The translations under genes were made by a program, and so were the position numbers. Positions 32,560-41,161 of a DNA stretch of 64,000 nucleotides are shown here, in pieces. The DNA is from ZLKRG08 sp964565165 (GTDB lineage: Bacteria; Actinomycetota; Actinomycetes; Nanopelagicales; Nanopelagicaceae), in the NCBI GenBank assembly GCA_964565165.1, contig CAZMDJ010000003.1, forward strand, positions 1 to 64,000, read 5' to 3'. The stretch's first letter is position 1. The number at the start of each line of letters is the position of its first letter. The notes under the pieces were generated by a model. The model searched no databases, was not told the DNA's origin, and saw nothing but the letters and a program-made list of their open reading frames with translations.

Positions 32560-34656
32560 TTATTCGCCGCGTACTTTCGCAATGATTTCCTTTGACACTG
32601 CTGCAGGAACTTCTGCATAGGTCTCGAATTCCATTGAGTAGCTTGCGCGGCCTTGTGTTCTGCTTCGAAGATCGCCGACATAGCCGAACATCTCCGATAG
32701 TGGAACTAGCGCCCTAACAACGCGGGCACCTGACCGCTCATCCATGGCCTGAATTTGGCCACGACGACTATTTAGATCGCCGATGACATCACCCATGAAA
32801 TCTTCAGGAGTGGTGACTTCAACTTTCATAACTGGTTCTAGCAAAACAGGACCAGCAAGTTTTGCTGCTTCCTTAAATGCTGCGATACCAGCAATCTTGA
32901 AGGCCAATTCAGATGAGTCAACATCGTGATAGGCGCCGTCAAGAAGAGTTACACGTACATCTGTAAGTGGGAAGCCAGCAAGAGGACCTGCCTGCATTGC
33001 TTCTTGGCATCCATCGTCAACTGAAGGGATGTACTCCTTCGGAACGCGTCCACCTGTAATTTTATTTACGAATTCATAGCCCTTTTCATTTTCGCCAGGT
33101 TGTAGTGGCTCAAGAGCAATTTGAATCTTCGCGAATTGACCAGAACCACCTGATTGCTTCTTGTGGGTGTAGTCGTGGCGCGCAACTGGCTTGCGAAGTG
33201 TTTCGCGGAATGCAACCTGTGGCTTACCAACGTTCGCTTCAACTTTAAATTCGCGCTTCATACGATCAACAAGAATTTCAAGGTGAAGTTCGCCCATACC
33301 AGCGATGATTGTCTGACCTGTTTCTTCATCAGTCTTAACGCGGAATGTTGGATCTTCTTCTGCAAGACGCTGAATCGCAATACCAAGTTTTTCCTGGTCG
33401 CCCTTTGTCTTAGGTTCAATCGCAACTTCGATAACTGGATTTGGGAATTCCATTGATTCAAGAATTACCGGCTTATCAGTATCGCAAAGAGTCTCGCCAG
33501 TTGTGGTGTCCTTAAGACCCATAACCGCGCAGATCATGCCTGCGGTTGCCTCTTCGATTTCTTCGCGCTTGTTAGCGTGCATCTGATAAATCTTGCCGAT
33601 ACGTTCCTTGCGATCCTTATTTGAGTTAAGAACTGCAGAGCTGGTCTTCATTACGCCTGAATAAACGCGGATAAATGTCAGCTTACCTAGGTGGGGATCT
33701 GTCATGATCTTGAATGCAAGAGCTGACATTGGTTCGTCATTGCTTGGCTTACGTGTTACTTCGATTGAAGAATCTGCAACGTTATGGCCAACAATCGCAT
33801 CAACATCTAGAGGTGATGGAAGGTAACGAACCACAGCATCAAGCATTGGCTGAACACCCTTGTTCTTAAAAGCAGAACCAGTTAGAACTGGAACAGCCTT
33901 TGCAGCAAGAGTTGCACGACGAATACCTGCGATGATTTCAGCTTCTGAAAGTTCAGCACCTTCAAGGTACTTCTCCATGATCTGATCATCAGATTCTGCA
34001 AGTGTTTCTAAGAATTCATGGCGAGCCTTTTCAGCTGCTTCTTTTAGATTAGCTGGAATCTCTTCGATTACGTAATCTTCGCCCTTCTTTGTTTCGCCTG
34101 GCCATACAAGAGCCTTCATTGCGATTAGATCAACAACGCCCTGGAAGTCACCTTCAAGACCAATTGGAATCTGAAGTACAAGAGCAGTTGCGTTAAGACG
34201 TGAACGAATCATGCCAACGCACATATCAAAGTTTGCACCGGTACGGTCTAACTTGTTTACGAAGCAGATACGTGGAACTGAATACTTATCAGCTTGACGC
34301 CAAACAGTTTCTGATTGTGGTTCTACACCAGCAACACCATCGAACACAGCAACTGCACCATCAAGAACACGAAGTGAACGTTCTACTTCAACTGTGAAGT
34401 CAACGTGGCCAGGTGTATCAATGATGTTGATTGTGTGATCTTTCCAAGCACAGGTTGTAGCAGCAGAGGTAATGGTGATACCGCGCTCTTGTTCCTGCTC
34501 CATCCAGTCCATGGTTGCAGCACCTTCGTGAACTTCACCGATCTTGTAGTTGATACCGGTGTAGAAAAGGATGCGCTCGGTTGTGGTGGTCTTACCCGCG
34601 TCGATGTGCGCCATGATTCCAATGTTGCGCACCTTGGCTAGGTCTAGTGTTGCCAC
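32560..34656 (-). CDS. fusA: Elongation factor G
   Basis: 698 residues, five domains. G1 AHIDAGKTTTTERIL, effector region MEQEQERGITITSAATT, G3 DTPGHVDF, G4 NKLDR. Domain IV/V has the conserved GGRVPKEYIPSVDDGCQEAM. Catalyses translocation with GTP. 38 bases after rpsG. Confidence 0.99.
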   Translation of the reverse strand: MATLDLAKVRNIGIMAHIDAGKTTTTERILFYTGINYKIGEVHEGAATMDWMEQEQERGITITSAATTCAWKDHTINIIDTPGHVDFTVEVERSLRVLDGAVAVFDGVAGVEPQSETVWRQADKYSVPRICFVNKLDRTGANFDMCVGMIRSRLNATALVLQIPIGLEGDFQGVVDLIAMKALVWPGETKKGEDYVIEEIPANLKEAAEKARHEFLETLAESDDQIMEKYLEGAELSEAEIIAGIRRATLAAKAVPVLTGSAFKNKGVQPMLDAVVRYLPSPLDVDAIVGHNVADSSIEVTRKPSNDEPMSALAFKIMTDPHLGKLTFIRVYSGVMKTSSAVLNSNKDRKERIGKIYQMHANKREEIEEATAGMICAVMGLKDTTTGETLCDTDKPVILESMEFPNPVIEVAIEPKTKGDQEKLGIAIQRLAEEDPTFRVKTDEETGQTIIAGMGELHLEILVDRMKREFKVEANVGKPQVAFRETLRKPVARHDYTHKKQSGGSGQFAKIQIALEPLQPGENEKGYEFVNKITGGRVPKEYIPSVDDGCQEAMQAGPLAGFPLTDVRVTLLDGAYHDVDSSELAFKIAGIAAFKEAAKLAGPVLLEPVMKVEVTTPEDFMGDVIGDLNSRRGQIQAMDERSGARVVRALVPLSEMFGYVGDLRSRTQGRASYSMEFETYAEVPAAVSKEIIAKVRGE

Positions 34657-34694
34657 TTTATATCTTCCTTATCTCTTCTTTAATTCTTCAATAA

Positions 34695-35165
34695 TTACCA
34701 GCGGTAGTGAGCAAACGCCTTGTTTGCATCCGCCATCTTGTGTGTATCTTCGCGACGCTTAACAGCAGCACCAAGGCCATTGCTTGCATCAATTAGCTCG
34801 TTTGTAAGACGTTCTGCCATTGACTTTTCGCGACGTGCGCGTGAGAAATCAACTAACCAACGTAGAGCAAGAGTTGTTGCGCGACCTGACTTAACTTCAA
34901 CAGGCACCTGGTATGTAGCTCCACCAACGCGACGAGACTTAACTTCGATCTGTGGCTTGATGTTATCTAGTGCGCGCTTAAGTGTGATGATTGGATCAAC
35001 TTGTGTTTTTTCGCGAATGTTTTCCATTGCTGCATAAACAATTGCTTCAGCTGTTGAACGCTTGCCGTGCAAAAGAATCTTATTGATTAGCGCGGTAACA
35101 ATTGGTGAGTTATAAACTGGATCAGCAATAACTGGTGACTTAACTGCAGGACCTTTACGTGGCAT
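34695..35165 (-). CDS. rpsG: 30S ribosomal protein S7 (uS7)
   Basis: 156 residues starting MPRKGPAVKSPVIADPVYNS, with GATYQVPVEVKSGRATTLAL and the terminal HKMADANKAFAHYRW. Head assembly protein near the E site. TAATG junction with rpsL. Confidence 0.98.
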   Translation of the reverse strand: MPRKGPAVKSPVIADPVYNSPIVTALINKILLHGKRSTAEAIVYAAMENIREKTQVDPIITLKRALDNIKPQIEVKSRRVGGATYQVPVEVKSGRATTLALRWLVDFSRARREKSMAERLTNELIDASNGLGAAVKRREDTHKMADANKAFAHYRW

Positions 35166-35545
35166 TAGCTGGCCTTCTTCTCTCGCTTAGCACCGTAACG
35201 TGAACGTGCTTGCTTACGGTTCTTAACACCTTGTGTATCAAGTGAACCGCGAATGATCTTGTAACGAACACCTGGTAGATCTTTAACACGACCACCGCGA
35301 ACAAGAACGATGGAGTGCTCTTGTAAGTTGTGACCTTCGCCAGGAATGTATGCAGAAACTTCCATGCCACTTGTTAAGCGAACACGTGCAACTTTACGAA
35401 GTGCAGAGTTCGGCTTCTTTGGTGTTGTTGTGTAAACACGTGTGCAAACACCGCGACGTTGTGGACTACCTTTTAGTGCAGGTGTTTTTGTTTTGTCGCT
35501 CTTTTCAGCGCGACCACGACGCACTAACTGTTGAATCGTTGGCAT
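35165..35545 (-). CDS. rpsL: 30S ribosomal protein S12 (uS12)
   Basis: 126 residues. Decoding-centre loops TPKKPNSALRKVARVRL and GRVKDLPGVRYKIIRG both keep the Lys residues whose change gives streptomycin resistance, so the sequence is wild type there. First gene of the str operon. The leader contains two hairpins. Confidence 0.98.
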   Translation of the reverse strand: MPTIQQLVRRGRAEKSDKTKTPALKGSPQRRGVCTRVYTTTPKKPNSALRKVARVRLTSGMEVSAYIPGEGHNLQEHSIVLVRGGRVKDLPGVRYKIIRGSLDTQGVKNRKQARSRYGAKREKKAS

Positions 35546-35595
35546 GTTTCTCCATCTTTGTTCGTTTTAATTTTTGTCTTTCATACAAAACTTTT

Positions 35596-35664
35596 CCGAC
35601 CCACGCGGTCGGGTGTGTTGAACCGACTACGCAAATCTTTCGCATAAAAATCTTCATGCGAAGG
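35596..35664 (-). promoter_or_regulatory. Leader hairpins upstream of rpsL
   Basis: In the minus-strand leader, CCUUCGCAU (35664-35656) pairs with AUGCGAAAG (35645-35637; one G-U), and CCGACC (35612-35607) pairs with GGUCGG (35601-35596) around GCGUG. They lie 50-120 bases before the rpsL ATG. Neither is followed by a U-tract, so they are more likely leader structure than terminators. The rest of the 277-base intergenic region is described in the next two entries. Confidence 0.5.
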
Positions 35665-35675
35665 AAAAGCCCTAT

Positions 35676-35759
35676 AAAAAAGGCAGGGGTTAAGCGTAAG
35701 CGAGAGGGCTCGAATCCTCCAAATCCTGCGAATCGGAGGTCTTTTACTCCTACCCTGCC
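35676..35759 (-). ncRNA. Unassigned structured element: closed 7-bp stem plus T6 tract
   Basis: GGCAGGG (35682-35688) pairs with CCCTGCC (35753-35759), enclosing 64 bases. Read on the minus strand, the closing stem is followed at once by six U (35681-35676), like an intrinsic terminator. Inside, two bases after the 5' arm, are GGAG-8 nt-CUCC and a second arm GAGG-8 nt-CCUC whose loop contains UUCGA. The layout is cloverleaf-like, but there is no anticodon arm, no GG in the first loop and no CCA, so it is not called a tRNA. It may be a small RNA, an attenuator for rpsL, or a two-way terminator. Confidence 0.4.
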
Positions 35760-35770
35760 AAAGTGGCCCG

Positions 35771-35798
35771 CGACACGCCGATGGGCGTGTCGGATTTT
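35771..35798 (+). terminator. Hairpin with short U-tract upstream of deoD
   Basis: CGACACGCC (35771-35779), GATG, GGCGTGTCG (35784-35792) is a perfect 9-bp stem, followed on the plus strand by GATTTT. It lies 25 bases before the deoD ATG, so it is either the end of a short plus-strand transcript or an attenuator in the deoD leader. Confidence 0.45.
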
Positions 35799-35822
35799 AA
35801 AGGCATGGTCTACGCTGAATTT

Positions 35823-36521
35823 ATGAGCGTACATATCAGTGCCCAGAAGGGCGAAATCTCGGACAAGATCCTCCTCCCAGGAGACCCTCTCCGAGCTAAG
35901 TGGGTGGCCGAAAACTGGCTTACCGATGTCAAGCAATTTAACGCCGTCCGAAACATGTTTGGCTTTACCGGCCTACATAAGGGTGAGCGAATCTCAGTTA
36001 TGGGCACCGGAATGGGCCTTCCATCGATTTCGATCTATGTAACCGAGCTTTTTAACGAATATGACGTCCAAAAGGCGATCCGTATCGGTACCGCTGGCGG
36101 TATTCAGGACCACACCAAGGTTGGCGATGTAATTCTTGCGATGACCGCATCAACAGATTCAAATATCAATCGCCGTTTCACCAATGGTTTGGACTTCGCA
36201 CCACATGCGGACTTCCTAATGTTGCAAGCTGCATACGAAGCATCGCAGAAGCATGGTGGCGCGCTTGTTGGTGGCGTCTCATCAATGGATTATTTCTATG
36301 ATGAAACAGATGCAGCTAAGAAGTTAGTTGCACATGGTGTTCTTGCTGTTGAAATGGAAGCTTCTGCTTTGTATTCAATCGCTGCACGAAAGAAGCGTCG
36401 CGCACTTTCAATCCTTACAGTTTCAGATCATGTCTTCACACACGAAGCTATGGATTCTGATGCGCGCGAACGTTCTCTTAATAACATGGTTGAGATTGGC
36501 TTGACTGCTCTAAACGCGTGA
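35823..36521 (+). CDS. deoD: Purine nucleoside phosphorylase, DeoD type
   Basis: Phosphorolysis of purine (deoxy)nucleosides to base plus (deoxy)ribose-1-P; nucleoside salvage suits a streamlined freshwater lifestyle (inference). LLPGDPLRAKWVAENW holds the phosphate-binding Gly20/Arg24; later come GTAGGIQ, VEMEASALYSI (substrate-binding Met-Glu) and SDHVF with catalytic Asp. The start MSVHISAQKGEI at 35823 matches the family; in-frame starts at 35763 and 35805 overlap the hairpin and lack family similarity, though no start has a strong ribosome-binding site. 232 residues. The stop overlaps the next gene (GTGA). Confidence 0.95.
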   Translation: MSVHISAQKGEISDKILLPGDPLRAKWVAENWLTDVKQFNAVRNMFGFTGLHKGERISVMGTGMGLPSISIYVTELFNEYDVQKAIRIGTAGGIQDHTKVGDVILAMTASTDSNINRRFTNGLDFAPHADFLMLQAAYEASQKHGGALVGGVSSMDYFYDETDAAKKLVAHGVLAVEMEASALYSIAARKKRRALSILTVSDHVFTHEAMDSDARERSLNNMVEIGLTALNA

Positions 36522-38491
36522 TCCGTAAAAGATTACTCGTCGTAACTGTTTGGGTTGCGCTTGCGCTCTTTGGTTTTTATGCAAGCGCAAATATCAACTC
36601 GTTGTTAACAACTTCAATAACAGTTCCAGGTAGTCAATCAGCTAAAGCAGATGAAGTAATTGAAAGCGCCTTTGGTGAAACCACCGAAGGCGCTTTCTCT
36701 ATCTTTTATGAATACAACAAGAAGTTACCAAAAGCAGATGTAGAGGCGTTGCAAGCAAGAGTTGAAAAGGCAGTTTCAACTTTGCCCGCGCTTCATGTTG
36801 TACAGAATCGTGCAATAGGCGGTGTTTTATATGCCAATATCCAAACCCCTTATAACCTGCAGAAAGCAGCGGATTTAACTCCCCTTCTCCGCTCTGCGCT
36901 AAAGGATGCCGGGCTAAAGAGTGTAAAAGTTTCCGGTCCACCTGCAATCAAACATGATGTCTCCCCTGTATTAGCCGACGACTTACAGCGCGGACAATTG
37001 GTCGCAATTCTTATCGCGTTAATCTTCTTATTTATAACTTTACGATCAATCTGGTCGATGTTAATACCAATAATTGTCGCCATCACAACTATCTCGACCT
37101 CGATCGGCATCATCTATCTATTGGCGCATAAGATGTTGATGGTTCTATATATCCCAAATATCGTAGAACTAATTGGGTTAGGCCTTGCTATTGATTACTC
37201 ACTACTTATGGTGCATCGCTATAAATTAGATGGTGATATTAAAAAGACCCAGAGAACCATTTTAATTTCTGGAAGTACCGTAGCAATCGCACTTTCTACA
37301 TTAATTCTGGTTCCGATTCCTTTCATTCGCTCCCTTGGAATCGCGGGCGTAATTGTGCCACTCGTTGCAATGGCCGCAGCTACAACTCTGCAACCTGCGT
37401 TACTTTCTTACATGGGCACAGATGGAGCAAAGCCTCGCTTTGCAAGTAACCATTTCCGTGCACTTGGCGAATTTGTAGTCAAACGTCCAGTACCGGTGCT
37501 ATTAATTTCTCTGGCACTTATTGCGGTACCGATTTCACAAATTACTAAGTTAGCTGTAACTCCAAGTTCGATCTCTGCAATCCCTGAAAATCTAGAATCC
37601 GCTAAGGCGATCAAAATAGTTACCAGCCGCGCCGGCGAAGGAATCATCTCTCCGATTCAGGTTGTTGTTAACTTGCCTGAAGTTACCGATGTAAATATGG
37701 CTCGCGTAAAACTTGCTGGGGAAATTGCTGCCAATAAAGATGTCTTCACCGTTGTAACTGATCGTAAGTATGTTGATAAGAGCGGCAAAGTGCTACGTAT
37801 TTTTGTCATTTCGAAGAAGGATTTAGGCGAAAGCCAGCAATTAATAAGCTTTATTCGTGCTCTCAAAAACGACTTCCCCGCAGGCACAAAAATCTATGTA
37901 GGTGGCGCTCCAGCTCAAGGTTTTGACTTAGTCCAACGGATAAAAACCACTTTCCCTATAATTGCGATATTCGCTCTGCTCATTTCATTTGCCTTACTTC
38001 GTAGATATCTAAATTCGCTTTTGATACCTATTAAGGCGATTCTCTTAGATTTAATCTCTATTGCCGCAGCAGTTGGTACCGTAGTTTTCTTCGCCAAAAA
38101 TTATTTCTATCAGCAAGACCAGATTGAAATCTGGGTCTTGTTATTTATCTTTGCAATTCTCTTTGGACTTTCAATGGATTATGAAGTCTTCATCGTCTCC
38201 AGAATGCGCGAAAGTTACTTGGAACATAAAGATAATAACCGCGCAGTTATCGAAGGGTTAGCCAATACCGGAGGTGTAGTAACTACCGCTGCCATAGTTA
38301 TGGTGGGTGCGCTAACTGGATTTATCACAGGCCACTTTGCCGGGCTACAAGAACTTGGTGTTGGATTAATTGCAGGTATTGCACTTGATGCCACAATCAT
38401 CCGAATGCTTCTACTTCCAGCAACGATGGTTTTACTCGGTAAATGGAATTGGTCCCACCCCCGCTTTCGCGGGAGTAGGACCAACTTTTAA
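36518..38491 (+). CDS. MMPL/RND-superfamily membrane transporter
   Basis: 657 residues, GTG start overlapping the deoD TGA. Topology is classic for MmpL: one N-terminal helix, an extracellular domain (about 30-165), five helices (about 170-310), a second extracellular domain (about 350-480) and five more helices ending near 640. LGLSMDYEVFIVSRMRESYL and GLGLAIDYSLLMVHRYK are the paired family motifs with the membrane Asp-Tyr. Substrates of such proteins are lipids, siderophores or drugs; none can be named here. The stop codon lies in the U-tract of its own terminator, and the last dozen residues (SHPRFRGSRTNF) are encoded by the hairpin. Confidence 0.9.
   Translation: MIRKRLLVVTVWVALALFGFYASANINSLLTTSITVPGSQSAKADEVIESAFGETTEGAFSIFYEYNKKLPKADVEALQARVEKAVSTLPALHVVQNRAIGGVLYANIQTPYNLQKAADLTPLLRSALKDAGLKSVKVSGPPAIKHDVSPVLADDLQRGQLVAILIALIFLFITLRSIWSMLIPIIVAITTISTSIGIIYLLAHKMLMVLYIPNIVELIGLGLAIDYSLLMVHRYKLDGDIKKTQRTILISGSTVAIALSTLILVPIPFIRSLGIAGVIVPLVAMAAATTLQPALLSYMGTDGAKPRFASNHFRALGEFVVKRPVPVLLISLALIAVPISQITKLAVTPSSISAIPENLESAKAIKIVTSRAGEGIISPIQVVVNLPEVTDVNMARVKLAGEIAANKDVFTVVTDRKYVDKSGKVLRIFVISKKDLGESQQLISFIRALKNDFPAGTKIYVGGAPAQGFDLVQRIKTTFPIIAIFALLISFALLRRYLNSLLIPIKAILLDLISIAAAVGTVVFFAKNYFYQQDQIEIWVLLFIFAILFGLSMDYEVFIVSRMRESYLEHKDNNRAVIEGLANTGGVVTTAAIVMVGALTGFITGHFAGLQELGVGLIAGIALDATIIRMLLLPATMVLLGKWNWSHPRFRGSRTNF
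38449..38491 (+). terminator. Intrinsic terminator overlapping the end of the MMPL gene
   Basis: TTGGTCC (38449-38455) pairs with GGACCAA (38478-38484), and CCCGC (38460-38464) with GCGGG (38469-38473) around TTTC. CTTTTAA follows, which includes the TAA stop. A strong, slightly interrupted hairpin with a short U-tract, on the strand of deoD-MMPL and facing the converging gene at 38511. Confidence 0.75.
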
Positions 38492-38510
38492 GTTAGGTTC
38501 TTAGCTTTAC

Positions 38511-40163
38511 TTACTTAACAACCTTAATTGAGAAATGAATAGCCGGTAGCTGATATCCCAATGCAATAGCTGGATTATCATTTGCATAACTTAAAATAGG
38601 AAGCATTCCATATTGAGTGTTTGCAAATGAAGGTTGATTTGTATAAAAAAGTGGATGCAAATCAATTATATGTGTTCCTGGCTTACCGACTGCAGGGAAG
38701 TGAATAACCATATAACCATTTGAATTAAAGCCACATCCATAACCAATAAAGCTATTGTCGTATGTAACAGCCATAGTGTTATCTAGCTGAGTCCAACCTA
38801 CGCCTTTTATAGCGATAGTTACTTCTTCGCCGGCTTTAAATGTGTAAGTTGGCTTGCCTGAACCATCTCGTGATTCAGGAAGTGGAGATTTATCTGCTAG
38901 AGCTACACCTGCGGATAAAGCCTTTCCATTCTTATCTTTGTAAACAAAAATACTTGGTTTAACGTAGAACGGAATTTGAGCCTGAATCAAGTCTCCGCTT
39001 TTAACTTGGATTACATGCCAGCCGCCTAGATTATCTGGGATAGTAACTTCAGTTGAGAGATTTCCTCCGGTTGGAGTAGCTGTTCCCATTGGCACCCCGT
39101 TGTAAACCCAACAGGTACCTGAACAATTGACTCGGTTTCCAACTACAGAAGCCCAAACTATTTGATGTGCGCCAGTTGTATATAAACCAGTGACATCAAG
39201 TTTGACTTTACTTCCTACTACTGCATTGTTTACATCTACTTTGGCAACAGCTGTAGTTTTTGGATCAACCCCTTGATTAGAAAGCGTAGTTCTAAAATCG
39301 GTGGAAGGTGTTACAACTTGAGGGTATTCGATTGAGGAAGGAATCAATCCATTATCTTTCGTAACTTTAAATGGCAACATTCCGCCTTTTGAATAGGGCA
39401 CTGGGGATTGTTTTAAGTTCATATACTGAACACCGATTCCATCGGCTGCAGTTACATAATGTGTGCCTATTTCACCTGCTGCTCGAATTTTGAATTCAGC
39501 CGTTCCACGTGTCCAAACCGCCTGGGCTTCTCCCACGTAACCGTTATCCCACAGGATAGAAATACCTCCTGTATAAAGAGTTGAACCGATTCCTGTGTAT
39601 TTAATAGTTATTGGAGTACCAACAGGACCGCTGGATGGTGACATCGTAAATTTTGGATTCGTTTGGAATCCGCCTTTAGCAACGGCGGAACCATTGACCA
39701 CTGCATAAATATCATGTGGTCCACCAAAATCTTCTGGCGCTTTTGTTTTAAATACAAACCCACCGTTTGCATCAGTCATGATTGATGCCATTTTGACTGG
39801 GTATTTAAGGTACTTAACCCCACGATAGTTAATTGAATTTGGCTGAACATCTGTCAACCATGCTCCATCTGCAGTTGACCAAGTTAAATTAACTGAAGAA
39901 TTTGCTGGCAAGCCTTTTCCCGTCAACGTAAACTCTTGACCAACATAACCTTGATTTGGTTCAGTTGTTATCATTCCTTGCAAAAGATCTGGAGTTGTGA
40001 AAGTAATTTTTTCTCCAGTGAAAGGCAGGGCAGGAACGCCTTTTAAATCTTTAGGTGCGGTCAAAGTCAGAATATTTTCTGCATCAGCCGCAATAGCAGG
40101 AGTTGCCAGGGCGGCAATTAATACTGCCGCCATGACTCCTCTTTTAATTAAACTCTTACCCAT
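38511..40163 (-). CDS. Sec-exported protein with Ig-like/IPT-like modules, unknown function
   Basis: 550 residues. A clear Sec signal peptide (about 1-25, ending ATPAIA-ADAEN) and no further membrane segment or lipobox. The body looks like four or five beta-sandwich modules. Two begin in the IPT/TIG style (PNQGYVGQEFTLTGKGLPAN and PSSGPVGTPITIKYTGIG), and several end in a G-x-H motif followed by alternating hydrophobics (FGGPHDIYAV, IGTHYVTA, LGGWHVIQV, PGTHIIDLH). Two close Cys (NCSGTCW) may form a disulfide. GGAGAG precedes the ATG. It is last of three consecutive exported-protein genes. I do not recognise the family; a surface-layer or adhesion role is a guess. Confidence 0.8.
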   Translation of the reverse strand: MGKSLIKRGVMAAVLIAALATPAIAADAENILTLTAPKDLKGVPALPFTGEKITFTTPDLLQGMITTEPNQGYVGQEFTLTGKGLPANSSVNLTWSTADGAWLTDVQPNSINYRGVKYLKYPVKMASIMTDANGGFVFKTKAPEDFGGPHDIYAVVNGSAVAKGGFQTNPKFTMSPSSGPVGTPITIKYTGIGSTLYTGGISILWDNGYVGEAQAVWTRGTAEFKIRAAGEIGTHYVTAADGIGVQYMNLKQSPVPYSKGGMLPFKVTKDNGLIPSSIEYPQVVTPSTDFRTTLSNQGVDPKTTAVAKVDVNNAVVGSKVKLDVTGLYTTGAHQIVWASVVGNRVNCSGTCWVYNGVPMGTATPTGGNLSTEVTIPDNLGGWHVIQVKSGDLIQAQIPFYVKPSIFVYKDKNGKALSAGVALADKSPLPESRDGSGKPTYTFKAGEEVTIAIKGVGWTQLDNTMAVTYDNSFIGYGCGFNSNGYMVIHFPAVGKPGTHIIDLHPLFYTNQPSFANTQYGMLPILSYANDNPAIALGYQLPAIHFSIKVVK

Positions 40164-40194
40164 TTTAATCTCTCCTATATATGTATTCGTTTAA

Positions 40195-41127
40195 TTATTT
40201 TGTAGGAACTGCAAAGAGTGTTAACTTTGAAGCATCCATAAAATTTGATGACCAAGTTCCTGTTGCCCCTTTAAGTGCTGGACTAACAGTCACTGAACGG
40301 TAGTAACTAACACGATCGTAAATTGTGCGACCAGTTGCAGGATCTACCTGACGTACGCCATTGACTACTTTTGGTACAAGCTTTGTTGAAAGAACCTTCA
40401 TGGTCGTTGTGTCTTTAGCAACCATTGTTACTTTGTAATTAATTATTCCCAATGTTGAATACTGTCCATTGCCTGTACCTGTGCGAAGAACGCCGGTCCA
40501 GAATGCTGCACCTGAGTGGTTGCCGTAAGTTAAAGGAATCTTTGTTGGCCAACCAGATACTTCAATATAAGCTTGTGACGTATTAGTTGAATCCATCACT
40601 GCTCCGCCTAAATCGGCATTATTAGCATAAACACGGAAAACAATTCCTTGTCCCAATAAATATTCTGAAGTGATCGCACAGGACACTCCAAAACGTGGTG
40701 CTAACGGACCTGATGTACCAGATGCTAGAACGGTGTCTACATACATATGAATCGGTGAAATGACACCTTGCACCGGAACGCCTACTTTTACGTTTAGAGT
40801 TGGTGAATTCACCTTTGCTATCGAAGTGTCTGTAGGTGTTAACACACCAGTAAGCGGTGTTGCTCCTGCCGCAGATGGGACCCATGAACATTTTGCAACA
40901 TACGGTGCAACTGAAGTTGTTGCAATCGCTTCACAACCTGAAATAACTTTACCGGCCGCTGAAAATGCCACAGTGCCTGGCAATGAGGCTGTTGCAGTAA
41001 TAACTGCTGGATCTAGACCATAAACAGCGTTACCGCCTGATAGCGCTAATGAGTCTGCAGCATGCGCTGTCGACATGCCCAGTGTTGCAAATGTTGCTAC
41101 TACAAAGCTTGCGATGATTTTTTTCAT
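40195..41127 (-). CDS. Sec-exported protein with N-terminal Ig-like domain, unknown function
   Basis: 310 residues. Signal peptide 1-23 (MKKIIASFVVATFATLGMST, cut after AHA). Residues about 25-115 look like a bacterial Ig-like repeat (ITATASLPGTVAFSAAGKVI ... CSWVPSAAGATPL) with two Cys that could bridge. The remaining 190 residues are a beta-rich domain with GISCAI-like Cys and many Gly/Thr/Tyr, not recognised. It lies 31 bases upstream of the 550-residue exported protein and 34 bases downstream of a third exported gene, so the three are probably one operon. Confidence 0.78.
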   Translation of the reverse strand: MKKIIASFVVATFATLGMSTAHAADSLALSGGNAVYGLDPAVITATASLPGTVAFSAAGKVISGCEAIATTSVAPYVAKCSWVPSAAGATPLTGVLTPTDTSIAKVNSPTLNVKVGVPVQGVISPIHMYVDTVLASGTSGPLAPRFGVSCAITSEYLLGQGIVFRVYANNADLGGAVMDSTNTSQAYIEVSGWPTKIPLTYGNHSGAAFWTGVLRTGTGNGQYSTLGIINYKVTMVAKDTTTMKVLSTKLVPKVVNGVRQVDPATGRTIYDRVSYYRSVTVSPALKGATGTWSSNFMDASKLTLFAVPTK

Positions 41128-41161
41128 TACCTAACTCCTTTTATTTCTCTTAAATTCTCAA

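Noticed and set aside
35682..35759. tRNA gene
   Set aside because: No anticodon arm, no GG in the first loop, the UUCGA-containing arm is in the wrong place, and there is no CCA.
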